NCBI GenBank assembly: GCA_958298945.1
Contig: CATQJD010000111.1
Location: 434,001 to 498,000 of the forward strand
Reading direction: 5' to 3'
Source of the DNA: Atherix ibis
Lineage: Eukaryota; Arthropoda; Insecta; Diptera; Athericidae
Length of the DNA: 64,000 nt
Both the position numbers and the translations under genes were made by a program. Shown here piece after piece: positions 1-13,763 of the stretch. A model generated the notes under the pieces. That model worked only from the letters and a program-made list of their open reading frames with translations. It did not search any database and was not told the origin of the DNA. Every line of letters starts with the position of its first letter. The first letter of the stretch is position 1.

Positions 1-3000
1 CCTCTTAAACGTACCACTTCATATTCCTCTTCAACATACTACTTCATATTACTCTTAACCATACTACTTCATATTCCTCTTAAACATACTACTTTATATT
101 CCTCTTAAACATACTACTTCATATTCCTCTTAAACATACTACTTCATATTCCTCTTAAGCATACTACTTCATATTCCTCTTAAACATACTACTTCATATT
201 CCTCTTAAACATGCTAGTTCATATTTCCCTTAAACATACTACTTCATATTCCTCTTAAACATAGTACTTCATATTCCTCTTAAACATACTACTTCATCTT
301 ACTCTTAAACCTACTACTTCATATTCCTCTTAAACATACTACTTCATATTCCTCTTAAACATACTACTTCATATTCCTCTCAAACATACTACTTCATATT
401 CTTCTTAAACATACTACTTCATATTCCTCTTAAACATACTACTTTATATTCCTCTTAAATATACTACTTCATATTCCTCTTAAATATACAACTTCATATT
501 TCTCTTAAATATACTGCTTCATATTCCTCTTAAATATACTACTTCATATTCCTCTTAAACATACTACTTCATATTCTTCTTAAACATACTACTTCATATG
601 CCTCTTAAATATACTACTTTATATTCCTCTTAAATATACTACTTCATATTCCTCTTAAATATACAACTTCATATTTCTCTTAAATATACTGCTTCATATT
701 CCTCTTAAATATACTACTTCATATTCCTCTTAAACATACTACTTCATATTCCTCTTAAATATACTACTTCATATTAGTCTTAAATATACTACTTCATATT
801 CCTCTTAAATATAATACATCATATTTTCTTAAATATACTACTTTATATTCCTCTTAAACATACTACTTATTAATCCTCTTAAACATACTACTTCATATTC
901 TTCTTAAACATACTACTTCATATGCCTCTTAAACATACTACTTCATATTCCTCTTAAACATACTGCATCATATTCCTCTTAAATATACTACTGCATAGTT
1001 CTCTTAAACATACTACTTCATATTCCTCTTAAACATATTACTTCATATTCCTCTTAAACATACTACTTCATATTCCTCTTAAATATACTACTTCATATTC
1101 CTCCTAAACATACCACTTCATAATCCTTTTAAACATACTACTTCATATTCCTCTTAAACATGCTAATTCATATTCCCCTTAAACATATTACTTCATATTC
1201 CTCTTAAACATAGTACTTCATATTCCTCTTAAACAAACTACTTCATATTCCTCTTAAACATACTACTTCATATTCCTCTTAAACATACTACTTCATATTC
1301 CTCTTAAACATACTACTTCATATTCCTCTTAAACATACTACTTCATATTCCTCTTAAACATACTAATTCATATTCCTCTTAAACATAATACTTTATATTC
1401 CTCGTAAACATACTACTTCATATTCCTCTTAAACATACTACTTCATATTCCTCTTACACATACTACTTCATATTCTTCTTAAACATACTACTTCATATTC
1501 CTCTTAAATATACTACTTCATATTCCTCTTAAACATACTTCTTCATATTCCCCTTAAACATATTACTTCATATTCCTCTTAAACATACTACTTCATATTC
1601 CTCTTAAACATACTACTTCATATTCCTCTTAAAAATACTACTTTATATTCTTCTTAAATATACTACTTCATATTCCTCTTAAATATACTACTTCATATTC
1701 CTTTTAAAAATACTACTTCATATTCCTCTTAAATATACTACTTCATTTTCTTCTTAAATATACTACTTCATAGTCCTCTTAAACATAATACTTTATATTC
1801 CTCTTAAACATATTACTTCATATTCCTCTTAGACATACTGTTTCATATTCCCCTTAAACATACTACTTCATATTCCTCTTAAACATACTACTTCATATAC
1901 CTCTTAAACATACTACTTCATATTCCTCTTAAACATACTACTTCATATTCCTCTTAAACATACTACTTCATATTCCTCTTAAACATACTACTTCATATTC
2001 CACTTAAACATACTACTGCATATTTCTCTTTAACATACTACTTCATATTCCTCTTAAACATATTACTTCATATTCCTCTTAAACATACTACTTCATATTC
2101 CTCTTAAACGTACTACTTCATATTCCTCTTAAATATACTACTTCATATGCCTCTTAAACATATTACTTCATATTCCTCTTAAACATACTGCTTCATATTC
2201 CTCTTAAACGTACTACTTCATATTCCTCTTAAATATACTACTTCATATGCCTCTCAAACATATAACTTCATATTCCTCATAAACATACTACTTCATATTC
2301 CTCTTAAACGTACTACTTCATATTCCTCTTAAATATACTACTTCATATGCCTCTTAAATAAACTACTTTATATTCCTTTTAAATATACTACTTCATATTC
2401 CTCTTAAATATACAACTTCATATTTCTCTTAAATATACTGCTTCATATTCCTCTTAAATATACTACTTAATATTCCTCTTAAACATACTACTTCATATTC
2501 CTCTTAAATATACTACTTCATATTAGTCTTAAATATACTACTTCACATGCCTCTTAAACATACTACTTCATATTCCTCTTAAACATACTACATCATATTC
2601 CTCTTAAATATACTACTGCATATTTCTCTTAAACATACTACTTCATATGCCTTTTAAACATAATACTTCATATTCCTCTTAAACATACAACTTCATATTC
2701 CTCTTAAACGTACTACTTCATATTCCTCTTAAATATACTACTTCATATGCCTCTCAAACATATAACTTCATATTCCTCATAAACATACTACTTCATATTC
2801 CTCTTAAACGTACTACTTCATATTCCTCTTAAATATACTACTTCATATGCCTCTTAAATAAACTACTTTATATTCCTCTTAAATGTACTACTTCATATTC
2901 CTCTTAAATATACAACTTCATATTTCTCTTAAATATACTGCTTCATATTCCTCTTAAATATACTACTTCATATTCCTCTTAAACATACTACTTCATATTC

Positions 3001-6000
3001 CTCTTAAATATACTACTTCATATTAGTCTTAAATATACTACTTCATATTCCTCTTAAATATAAAACTTCATATTTTCTTAAATATACTACTTTATATTCC
3101 TCTTAAACATACTGCTTATTAATCCTCTTAAACATACTACTTCATATTCTTCTTAAACATACTACTTCATATGCCTCTTAAACATACTACTTCATATTCC
3201 TCTTAAACATACTACATCATATTCCTCTTAAATATACTACTGCATATTTCTCTTAAACATACTACTTCATATTCCTCTTAAACATATTACTTCATATTCC
3301 TCTTAAACGTACTACTTCATATTCCTCTTAAATATAATACTTCATATGCCTCTTAAATATACTACTTTATATTCCTCTTAAATATACTACTTCATATTAC
3401 TCTTAAACATACTACTTCATATTCCTCTTAAACATACTACTTCATATTCCTCTTAAACATACTATTTCATATTCCTCTTAAACATACTACTTCATATTCC
3501 TCTTAAACATGCTACTTCATATTCCTCTTAAGCATAATACTTCATATTCCTCTTAAACATACTACTTCATATTCCTCCTAAACATACTACTTCATATTCC
3601 TCTTAAACATACTACTTCATATTCCTCTTAAACATGCTAATTCATATTCCCCTTAAACATACTACTTCATATTCCTCTTAAACATAGTACTTCATATTCC
3701 TCTTAAACATTCTACTTCATATTACTCTTAAACCTACTACTTCATATTCCTCTTAATTATACTACTTAATATTCCTCTTAAACATACTACTTCATATTCC
3801 TCTCAAACATACTACTTCATATTCCTCTTAAACATACTACTTCATATTCCTCTTAAACATACTACTTCATATTACTCTTAAACATACTACTTCATATTCC
3901 TCTTAAACATACTACTTCATATTCCTCTTAAACATACTATTTCATATTCCTCTTAAACATACTACTTCATATGCCTCTTAAACATACTACTTCATATTCC
4001 TCTTAAACATATTACTTCATATTATACTACTTCATATTCTTCCTAAACATACTACTTCATAATCCTCTTAAACATACTACTTCATATTCCTCTTAAACAT
4101 GCTACTTCATATTCCTCTTAAGCATACTACTTCATATTCCTCTTAAACATACTACTTCATATTCCTCTTAAACATACTACTTCATATTCCTCTTAAACAT
4201 ACTACTTCATATTCCTCTTAAACATGCTAATTCATATTCCCCTTAAACATACTACTTCATATTCTTCTTAAACATACTACTTCATATGCCTCTTAAACAT
4301 ACTACTTAATATTCCTCTTAAACATACTACTTCATATTCCTCTCAAACATACTACTTCATATTCCTCTTAAACATACTACTTCATATTCCTCTTAAACAT
4401 ACTACTTCATATTACTCTTAAACATACTACTTCATATTCCTCTTAAACATATTACTTCATATTCCTCTTAAATATACTACTGCATATTTCTCTTAAACAT
4501 ACTACTTCATATTCCTCTTAAATATACTACTTCATATTCTTCCTAAACATACTACTTCATAATCCTCTTAAACATACTACTTCATATTCTTCTTAAACAT
4601 GCTAATTCATATTCCCCTTAAACATACTACTTCATATTCCTCTTAAACATAGTACTTCATATTCCTCTTAAACATACTACTTCATATTTCTCTTACACAT
4701 ACTACTTCATATTATTCTTAAACATACTACTTCATATTCCTCTTAAATATACTACTTCATGTTCCTCTTAAACATACTTCTTCATATTCCTCTTAAACAT
4801 ACTACTTCATATTCCTCTTAAACATACTACTTCATATTCCTCTTAAACATACTACTTCATATTGCTCTTAAAAATATTACTTTATATTCTTCTTAAATAT
4901 ACTACTTCATATTCCTCTTAAATATACTACCTCATATTCCTTTTAAATATACTACTTCATATTCCTCTTAAATATACTACTTCATATTCTTCTTAAATAT
5001 ACTACTTCATAGTCCTCTTAAACAAAATACTTCATATTCCTCTTAAACATATTACTTCATATTCCTCTTAAACATACTGTTTCATATTCCTCTTAAACAT
5101 ACTACTTCATATTCCTCTTAAACATACTACTTCATATTCCTCTTAAACATACTACTTCATATTCCTCTTAAACATACTACTTCATATGCCCCTTAAACAT
5201 ACTACTTATTATTCCTCTTAAACATACTACATCATATTCCTCTTAAATAAACTACAGCATACTTCTCTTAAACATACTACTTCATATTCCTCTTAAACAT
5301 ATTACTTCATATTCCTCTTAAACATACTACTTCATATTCCTCTTAAACGTACTACTTCATATTCCTCTTAAATATACTACTTCATATGCCTCTTAAATAT
5401 ACTACTTTATATTCCTCTTGAATATACTACTTCATATTCCTCTTAAATATACAACTTCATATTTCTCTTAAATATACTACTTCATATTCATCTTAAATAT
5501 ACTACTTCATATTCCTCTTAAACATACTACTTCATATTCCTCTTAAATATACTACTTCATATTAGTCTTATATATACAACTTCATATTCCTCTTATATAT
5601 AATACTTCATATCTTCTTAAATATACTACTTTATATTCCTCTTAAACATACTACTTATTAATCCTCTTAAACATACTACTTCATATTCCTCTTAAACGTA
5701 CTACTTTATATTCCTCTTAAACATACTACTTCATATTACTCTTAAACATATTACTTCATATTCCTCTTAAACATATAACTTTATATTCCTCTTAAACATA
5801 CTACTTCATATTCCTCTTACACATACTACTTCATATTCCTCTTAAACATACTACTTCATATTCCTCTTAAACATACTACTTCATAATCCTCTTAAACATA
5901 CTACTTCATATTCCTCTTAAACATGCTAATTCATATTCCCCTTAAACATACTACTTCATATATCTCTTAAACATACTACTTCATATTCCTCTTAAACATA

Positions 6001-7575
6001 CTACTTCATATGCCTCTTAAACATACTACTTCATATTCCTCTTAAACATACTACTTCATATTCCTCTTAAACATACTACTGCATATTTCTCTTAAACATA
6101 CTACTTCATATTCCTCTTAAATATACTACTTCATATTCCTCTTAAACATACTACTTCATAATCCTCTTAAACATAAAACTTCATATTCCTCTTAAACATG
6201 CTAATTCATATTCCCCTTAAACATACTACTTCATATTCCTCTTAAACATAGTACTTCATATTCCTCTTAAACATACTACCTCATATTCGTCTTAAACATA
6301 CTACTTCATATTCCTCTTAAACATACTACTTCATATTCCTCTTAAACATACTACTTCATATTCCTCTCAAACATACTACTTCATATTCCTCTTAAACGTA
6401 CTACTTTATATTCCTCTTAAACATAATACTTCATATTCCTCTTAAACATACTACTTTATATTCCTCTTCAACATACTACTTCATATTCCTCTTAAATATA
6501 TTACTTCATATCCCTCTTAAATATAATACTTCATATTCCTCTTAAATATACTACTTCATATTCCTCTCAAATATAATATTTCATATTCCTCTTAAATATA
6601 CAACTTCATATTCCTCTTCAATATACTACTTCATATTCCTCTTAAACATACTACTTCATATTCCTCTTACACATACTACTTCATATTCTTCTTAAACACA
6701 CTACTTCATATTCCTCTTAAATATACTACTTCATATTCCTCTCAAACAAACTTCTTCATATTCCTCTTAAACATACTACTTCATATTCCTCATAAACATA
6801 CTACTTCATATTCCTCTTAAACATACTACTTCATATTCCTCTTAAAAATATTACTTTATATTCTTCTTAAATATACTACTTAATATTCCTCTTAAATATA
6901 CTACTTCATATTCCTCTTAAATATACTACTTCATATTCCTCTTAAATATACTACTTCATATTCCTCTTAAATATACTACTTCATAGTCCTCTTAAACATA
7001 TTACTTCATATTCCTCTTAAACATATTACTTCATATTCCTCTTAAACATACTACTTCATATTCCTCTTAAATATACTACTTCATATTCCTCTTAAATATA
7101 CTACTTCATATTCCTCTTAAATATACTACTTCATATTCCTCTTAAATATACTACTTCATAGTCCTCTTAAACATAATACTTCATATTCCTCTTAAACATA
7201 TTACTTCATATTCCTTTTAAACATACTACTTTATATTCCTCTTAAACATACTACTTCATATTCCTCTTAAACATGCTAATTCATATTCCTCCTAAACATA
7301 CTACTTCATATTCCTCTTAAACATACTACTTCATATTCCTCTTAAACATACTACTTCATATTCTTCTTAAACATGCTAATTCATATTCCTCCTAAACATA
7401 CTACTTCATATTCCTCTTAAACATACTACTTCATATTCCTCTTAAACATACTACTTCATATTCCTCTTAAACATACTACTTCATAATCCTCTTAAACATA
7501 CTACTTCATATTCCTCTTAAACGTACTACTTCATATTCCTCTTAAACATACTATTTCATATTCCTCTTAAACATA
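1..7575 (+). repeat. 25-bp satellite array, left block
   Basis: This is a head-to-tail array of a 25-bp unit. The 5' half reads CCTCTTAAACAT and the 3' half ACTACTTCATATT; a perfect copy lies at 126-150. Most units differ from consensus at zero to three positions. The commonest change is C to T at unit position 10 (aaaCata to aaaTata). Recurring diagnostic variants include an ATTAGTCTT form (near 774, 2524, 3024, 5564) and a CTTATTAATCC form (near 868, 3116, 5645), which show higher-order structure here too. One shortened unit of about 15 bp occurs near 4017-4035, where ten bases are missing. No gene, ORF or RNA is visible. The block ends in phase at AAACATA, bases 7569-7575, where the insertion begins. 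Confidence 0.98.
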
Positions 7576-7600
7576 TATTATATATTATTTATTTGACAGG
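7576..7600 (-). other. A/T-rich tail of the insertion
   Basis: The left edge of the insertion is a run of TATTATATATTATTTATTT. On the minus strand it forms the 3' end of the element and contains AATAAA (7588-7593). SINEs and LINEs usually end in an A-rich or short simple-repeat tail, so this supports minus-strand orientation. The exact junction with the satellite is uncertain by a base or two, because the satellite's own CATA merges with the tail. Confidence 0.6.
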
Positions 7601-7720
7601 TTTTCATTTTCTACATTTGTACAATTTTTTAACACATATATGCATTTTTATACACACATAGTCATGAGAACACAGTCGCTCCTATAGAGCACATAGCGGC
7701 ACCAGAAAACTCCGTTAACA

Positions 7721-7930
7721 CTCCTCCGTCTGCCTCTGCCCTGGGTTCCTGCCTGAGGTACGGTCTTGAGGTACGGTCTTGAGGTACGGTCCGGATGCTT
7801 CCGTGAACCCTCTTCCATCTGCTTCTGCCTTTGGGTTTTTGCCTGAGGTACGGTCTTGGGTTTTTGCCTGAGGTACAGTTTTTGCCCTGAGTACGATGAA
7901 AGCCAATGAGTTCTTGCCTGAGGTACGGTC
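7721..7930 (-). repeat. Degenerate short repeats inside the insertion
   Basis: The plus-strand motif GCCTGAGGTACGGTC occurs at 7751-7765, 7841-7855 and 7916-7930. Diverged copies lie at 7866-7880 and 7884-7894. Two 13-bp tandem copies of TTGAGGTACGGTC follow the first one, at 7766-7778 and 7779-7791. A longer duplication is also visible: 7722-7765 resembles 7811-7855 over about 45 bp, with scattered transitions and one extra base. Spacings are not multiples of three, so the repeats shift reading frame. That argues for nucleotide-level duplication rather than a repetitive protein domain. Confidence 0.85.
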
Positions 7931-8079
7931 CGGTTGATTCTTCTTGTGCTGTTTCTTGATAAGGTGGTTTTTATAGCTTGCGGCTTATCAGACCAGCGAA
8001 GCAACCTCCAGTGACGTTGGGGGACCCTACGAACTACATATATAAGGCTTGTAGTCAGGCCTTTCACCCCGGCACAAAT
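7931..8079 (-). other. Unrecognised body of the insertion
   Basis: This is unique sequence between the tRNA-like head and the internal repeats. It has a mixed base composition unlike the satellite. Two small hairpins can be seen: CGGCA-CAAA-TGCCG at 8070-8083, just beyond the tRNA-like head, and an AAGGC/GCCTT pair at 8044-8063. A TATA-like string lies on the plus strand at about 8037-8046 but has no supporting context. I do not recognise this as a conserved SINE domain, and no protein family is apparent. Confidence 0.5.
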
Positions 8080-8162
8080 GCCGAGATGGCGGCAGCGGGA
8101 ATCGAACCCGCCACCTACCGAGTGTGAGTCGGTCACCTTGACCATTGCACCACACACTCGGC
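8080..8162 (-). pseudogene. tRNA-Val(CAC)-like pseudo-tRNA, head of the insertion
   Basis: The minus strand has a perfect 5-bp anticodon stem (ACCGA at 8129-8133 with TCGGT at 8117-8121). It encloses a seven-base loop CTCACAC, so the anticodon would be CAC (8124-8126), which reads valine codon GUG. A 5-bp variable region and a perfect T arm follow, GCGGG-TTCGATT-CCCGC. The rest does not fold as a working tRNA. The seven bases before the A box do not pair with those after the T arm, and the D stem is poor. A 6-bp pairing GCCGAG/CTCGGC does exist at the two extremities, but it lies three bases too far out at the 5' end and about nine at the 3' end. I read it as a degenerate tRNA-derived promoter region, not an active tRNA gene. 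Confidence 0.7.
8098..8152 (-). promoter_or_regulatory. Internal Pol III promoter: A box and B box
   Basis: On the minus strand TGGTGCAATGG (8142-8152) fits the A-box consensus TRGYNNANNGG completely. GGTTCGATTCC (8098-8108) fits the B-box consensus. Their spacing of about 33 bp is normal for a tRNA-type internal promoter. If active, transcription would start near the 8162 edge and run toward 7576, through the whole insertion. The nearest thymine run that could stop Pol III has not been tested. Confidence 0.7.
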
Positions 8163-11100
8163 TACTTCATATTCCTCTTGAAAATACTTCTTTATATTCT
8201 TCTTAAACATACTACTTCATATTGCTCTTAAATATACTACTTCATATTGCTCTTAAACATACTTCTTCATATTCCTCTTAAACATACTACTTCATATTCC
8301 TCTTAAACATAAGTATTGATAATGCTCTTAAACATACTACTTCATATTCCTCTTAAACATACTACTTGATAATGCTCTTAAACATACTACTTCATATTCG
8401 TCTTAAACATACTGCTTCATATTCCTCTTAAACATACTACTTCATATTCCTCTTAAATATACAACTTCATATTCCTCTTAAATATACTACTTCATATTCC
8501 TCTTAAATATACTACTTCATAGTCCTCTTAAACATAATACTTCATATTCCTCTTAAACATATTACTTCATATTCCTCTTAAACATACTACTTCATATTCC
8601 TCTTAAACATACTTCTACATATTCCTCTTAAACAGACTACTTCATAATCCTCTTAAACATACTACTTCACATTCCTCTTAAACGTTCTACTTCATATTCC
8701 TCTTAAACATACTACTTCATATTACTCTTAAACATACTACTTCATATTCCTCTTAAACATACTACTTCATATTCCTCTTAAAAATATTACTTCATATTCT
8801 TTTTAAACATACTACTTCATATTCCTCTTAAATGTACTACTTCATATTCCTCTTAAACATACTTCCTCATATTCCTCTTAAACATACTACTTCATAATCC
8901 TCTTAAACATAATACTTCATATTCCTCTTAAACATACTACTTCATATTCCTCTTAAACATACTACTTCATATTCCTCTCAAATATACTATTTCATATTCC
9001 TCTTAAATATACTACTTCATATTCCTCTTAAACATACTACTTCATATTCATCTTAAACATGCTAATTCATATTCCCCTTAAACATACTACTTCATATTCC
9101 TCTTAAACATAGTACTTCATATTCCTCTTAAACATACTATTTCATATTCCTCTTAAACATACTACTTCATATTCCTCTTAAACATACTACTTCATATTCC
9201 TCTTTAACATACTACTTCATATTCCTCTTAAACATGCTAATTCATATTCCACCTAAACATACTTCTTCATATTCCTCTTAAACATACTACTTCATATTCC
9301 TCTTAAACATACCACTTCATATTCCTCTTAAACACACTACTTCATAATCGTCTTAAACATACTACTTCATATTCTTCTTAAACGTACTACTTTAACTTCC
9401 TCTTAAACACACTACTTCATAATTCTCTTAAACATACTACTTCACATTCCTCTTAAACGTTCTACTTCATATTCCTCTTAAACATACTACTTCATATTAC
9501 TCTTAAACATACTACTTCATATTCCTCTTAAACATACTACTTCATATTCCTCTTAAAAATACTACTTCATATTATTTTAAACATACTATTTCATATTCCT
9601 CTTAAATATACTACTTCATATTCCTCTTAAACATACTTCTTCATATTCCTCTTAAACAAACTACTTCATAATCCTCTTAAACATACTACTTCATATTCCT
9701 CTTAAACATGCTAATTCATATTCCCCTTAAATATACTACTTGATATTCCTCTTAAATATACTACTTCATATTCCTCTTAAACATACTACTTCATATTCCT
9801 CTCAAACATACTATTTCATATTCCTCTTAAACATACAACTTCATATTCCTCTTAAATATACTACTTCATATTCCTCTTAAACATACTACTTCATATTCAT
9901 CTTAAACATGCTAATTCATATTCCCCGTAAACATACTACTTCATATTCCTCTTAAACATAGTACTTCATATTCCTCTTAAACATACTATTTCATATTCTT
10001 CTTAAACATACTACTTCATATTCCTCTTAAACATACAACTTTATAGTCCTCTTAAACATACTACTTCATATTCCTCTTAAACATGCTAATTCATATTCCT
10101 CCTAAACATACTACTTCATATTCCTCTTAAACATACTACTTCATATTCCTCTTAAACATACTATTTCATATTCCTCTTAAACACACTACTTCAAAATCCT
10201 CTTAAACATACTACTTCATATTCCTCTTAAACGTACTACTACTTCATATTCCTCTTAAACATACTACTTCATATTCCTCTTAAACACACTACTTCAAAAT
10301 CCTCTTAAACATACTACTTCATATTCCTCTTAAACGTATTACCTCATATTCCTCTTAAACATACTACTTCATATTCCTCTTAAACATACTACTTCATATT
10401 CCTCTTAAATATACTAATTCAATTCCTCCTAAACATACTACTTCATATTCCTCTTAAACATACTACTTCATATTCCTCTTAAACATACTACTTCACATTC
10501 CTCTTAAACATACTACTACTTTATAATCCTTTTAAACATACTACTTCATATTCCTCTTAAACATACTACTTCATATTCCTCTCAAACATACTATTTCATA
10601 TTCCTCTTAAACATACAACTTCATATTCCTCTTAAATATACTACTTCATATTCCTCTCAAATATACTATTTCATATTCCTCTTAAATATACTACTTCATA
10701 TTTCTCTTAAACATACTACTTCATATTCTTCTTAAACATGCTAATTCATATTCCCCGTAAACATACTACTTCATATTCCTCTTAAACATAGTACTTCATA
10801 TTCCTCTTAAACATACTATTTCATATTCTTCTTAAACATACTACTTCATATTCCTCTTAAACATACAACTTCATATTCCTCTTAAACATACTACTTCATA
10901 TTCCTCTTAAACATGCTAATTCATATTCCTCCTAAACATACTACTTCATATTCCTCTTAAACATACTACTTCATATTCCTCTTAAACATACTATTTCATA
11001 TTCCTCTTAAACACACTACTTCAAAATCCTCTTAAACATACTACTTCATATTCCTCTTAAACGTACTACTACTTCATATTCCTCTTAAACATACTACTTC

Positions 11101-11935
11101 ATATTCCTCTTAAACACACTACTTCATAATCCTCTTAAACATACTACTTCATATTCCTCTTAAACGTATTACTTCATATTCCTCTTAAACATACTACTTC
11201 ATATTCCTCTTAAACATACTACTTCATATTCCTCTTAAATATACTAATTCAATTCCTCCTAAACATACTACTTCATATTCCTCTTAAACATACTACTTCA
11301 TATTCCTCTTAAACATACTACTTCACATTCCTCTTAAACATACTACTACTTTATAATCCCTTTAAACATACTACTTCATATTCCTCTTAAACGTACTACT
11401 TCATATTCCTCTTAAACACACTACTTCATAATCCTCTTAAACATACTACTTCACATTCCTCTTAAACGTTCTACTTCATATTCCTCTTAAACATACTACT
11501 TCAAATTACTCTTAAACATACTACTTCATATTCCTCTTAAACATACTACTTCATATTCCTCTTAAAAATACTACTTCATATTCTTTTTAAATATACTACT
11601 TCATATTACTCTTAAACATACTTCTTCATATTCCTCTTAAACATACTACTTCATAATCCTCTTAAACATACTACTTCATATTCCTCTTAAACATACTACT
11701 TCATATTCCTCTTAAACATACTACTTCATATTCCTCTCAAACATACTATTTCATATTCCTCTTAAACATACTACTTCATATTCCTCTTAAATATACTACT
11801 TCATATTCCTCTCAAATATACTATTTCATATTCCCCTTAAATATACTACTTCATATTCCTCTTAAACATACTCCTTCATATTCCTCTTAAACATACTACT
11901 TCATAATCCTCTTAAACATACTACTTCATATTCCT

Positions 11936-11981
11936 AAGATGAATATGAAGTAGTATAAACATACTACTTTATATTCATCTT
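11936..11981. repeat. 46-bp inverted-repeat hairpin, copy 1
   Basis: A 21-base arm in inverted orientation (11936-11956) is followed by the four-base spacer AAAC and its reverse complement (11961-11981). The arms pair at all but one position, where the right arm has a T-rich variant (ACTTTATATT). The inverted arm carries the rare ATTCATCTT variant of the adjacent forward unit, so it was probably copied from that unit by local strand switching. Confidence 0.95.
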
Positions 11982-13763
11982 AAACATGCTAATTCATGTT
12001 CCCCTTAAACATACTACTTCATATTCCTCTTAAACATACTACTTCATATTCCTCTTAAACGTACTACTACTTCATATTCCTCTTAAACATACTACTTCAT
12101 ATTCCTCTTAAACACACTACTTCAAAATCCTCTTAAACATACTACTTCATATTCCTCTTAAACGTATTACCTCATATTCCTCTTAAACATACTACTTCAT
12201 ATTCCTCTTAAACATACTACTTCATATTCCTCTTAAATATACTAATTCAATTCCTCCTAAACATACTACTTCATATTCCTCTTAAACATACTACTTCATA
12301 TTCCTCTTAAACATACTACTTCACATTCCTCTTAAACATACTACTACTTTATAATCCTTTTAAACATACTACTTCATATTCCTCTTAAACATACTACTTC
12401 ATATTCCTCTCAAACATACTATTTCATATTCCTCTTAAACATACAACTTCATATTCCTCTTAAATATACTACTTCATATTCCTCTCAAATATACTATTTC
12501 ATATTCCTCTTAAATATACTACTTCATATTTCTCTTAAACATACTACTTCATATTCTTCTTAAACATGCTAATTCATATTCCCCGTAAACATACTACTTC
12601 ATATTCCTCTTAAACATAGTACTTCATATTCCTCTTAAACATACTATTTCATATTCTTCTTAAACATACTACTTCATATTCCTCTTAAACATACAACTTC
12701 ATATTCCTCTTAAACATACTACTTCATATTCCTCTTAAACATGCTAATTCATATTCCTCCTAAACATACTACTTCATATTCCTCTTAAACATACTACTTC
12801 ATATTCCTCTTAAACATACTATTTCATATTCCTCTTAAACACACTACTTCAAAATCCTCTTAAACATACTACTTCATATTCCTCTTAAACGTACTACTAC
12901 TTCATATTCCTCTTAAACATACTACTTCATATTCCTCTTAAACACACTACTTCATAATCCTCTTAAACATACTACTTCATATTCCTCTTAAACGTATTAC
13001 TTCATATTCCTCTTAAACATACTACTTCATATTCCTCTTAAACATACTACTTCATATTCCTCTTAAATATACTAATTCAATTCCTCCTAAACATACTACT
13101 TCATATTCCTCTTAAACATACTACTTCATATTCCTCTTAAACATACTACTTCACATTCCTCTTAAACATACTACTACTTTATAATCCCTTTAAACATACT
13201 ACTTCATATTCCTCTTAAACGTACTACTTCATATTCCTCTTAAACACACTACTTCATAATCCTCTTAAACATACTACTTCACATTCCTCTTAAACGTTCT
13301 ACTTCATATTCCTCTTAAACATACTACTTCAAATTACTCTTAAACATACTACTTCATATTCCTCTTAAACATACTACTTCATATTCCTCTTAAAAATACT
13401 ACTTCATATTCTTTTTAAATATACTACTTCATATTACTCTTAAACATACTTCTTCATATTCCTCTTAAACATACTACTTCATAATCCTCTTAAACATACT
13501 ACTTCATATTCCTCTTAAACATACTACTTCATATTCCTCTTAAACATACTACTTCATATTCCTCTCAAACATACTATTTCATATTCCTCTTAAACATACT
13601 ACTTCATATTCCTCTTAAATATACTACTTCATATTCCTCTCAAATATACTATTTCATATTCCCCTTAAATATACTACTTCATATTCCTCTTAAACATACT
13701 CCTTCATATTCCTCTTAAACATACTACTTCATAATCCTCTTAAACATACTACTTCATATTCCT

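Larger units (their letters stand above)
7576..8161 (-). mobile_element. SINE-like tRNA-headed insertion within the satellite
   Basis: This is the only non-satellite DNA in the window. Read on the minus strand it begins with a tRNA-Val-like sequence carrying A and B boxes (8080-8162). A unique, GC-richer body follows (about 7931-8079), then a repeat-rich segment (7721-7930), and it ends in an A/T-rich tail with an AATAAA on the minus strand (7588-7593). This order of Pol III head, body and A/T-rich tail is the architecture of a tRNA-derived SINE, and that is an inference from layout. I do not recognise the family. The satellite stops at AAACATA (7575) and resumes at CTACTTC (8162), exactly in phase. 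No target-site duplication is visible. Alternatives are a non-autonomous element of another class or filler DNA captured at a break. Confidence 0.6.

Noticed and set aside
7715..7906. 63-codon minus-strand open frame as a gene
   Set aside because: It starts with TTG and lies within the degenerate repeats. It repeats TVPQA/DRTSG peptides that are the same DNA motif read in different frames.
8037..8046. TATA box inside the insertion
   Set aside because: CATATATAAG is present, but no gene follows it and the element's Pol III boxes read the other strand.
7648..8157. 169-codon minus-strand open frame as a protein-coding gene
   Set aside because: It starts with GTG inside the tRNA-like head, has no early ATG context, no recognisable domain and repeats that change frame. 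I kept it only as an observation.
7576..8161. Helitron or DNA transposon
   Set aside because: No terminal inverted repeats spanning the insertion, no TC/CTRR ends and no transposase remnant were seen. A tRNA-headed element fits better, although the missing target-site duplication leaves doubt.
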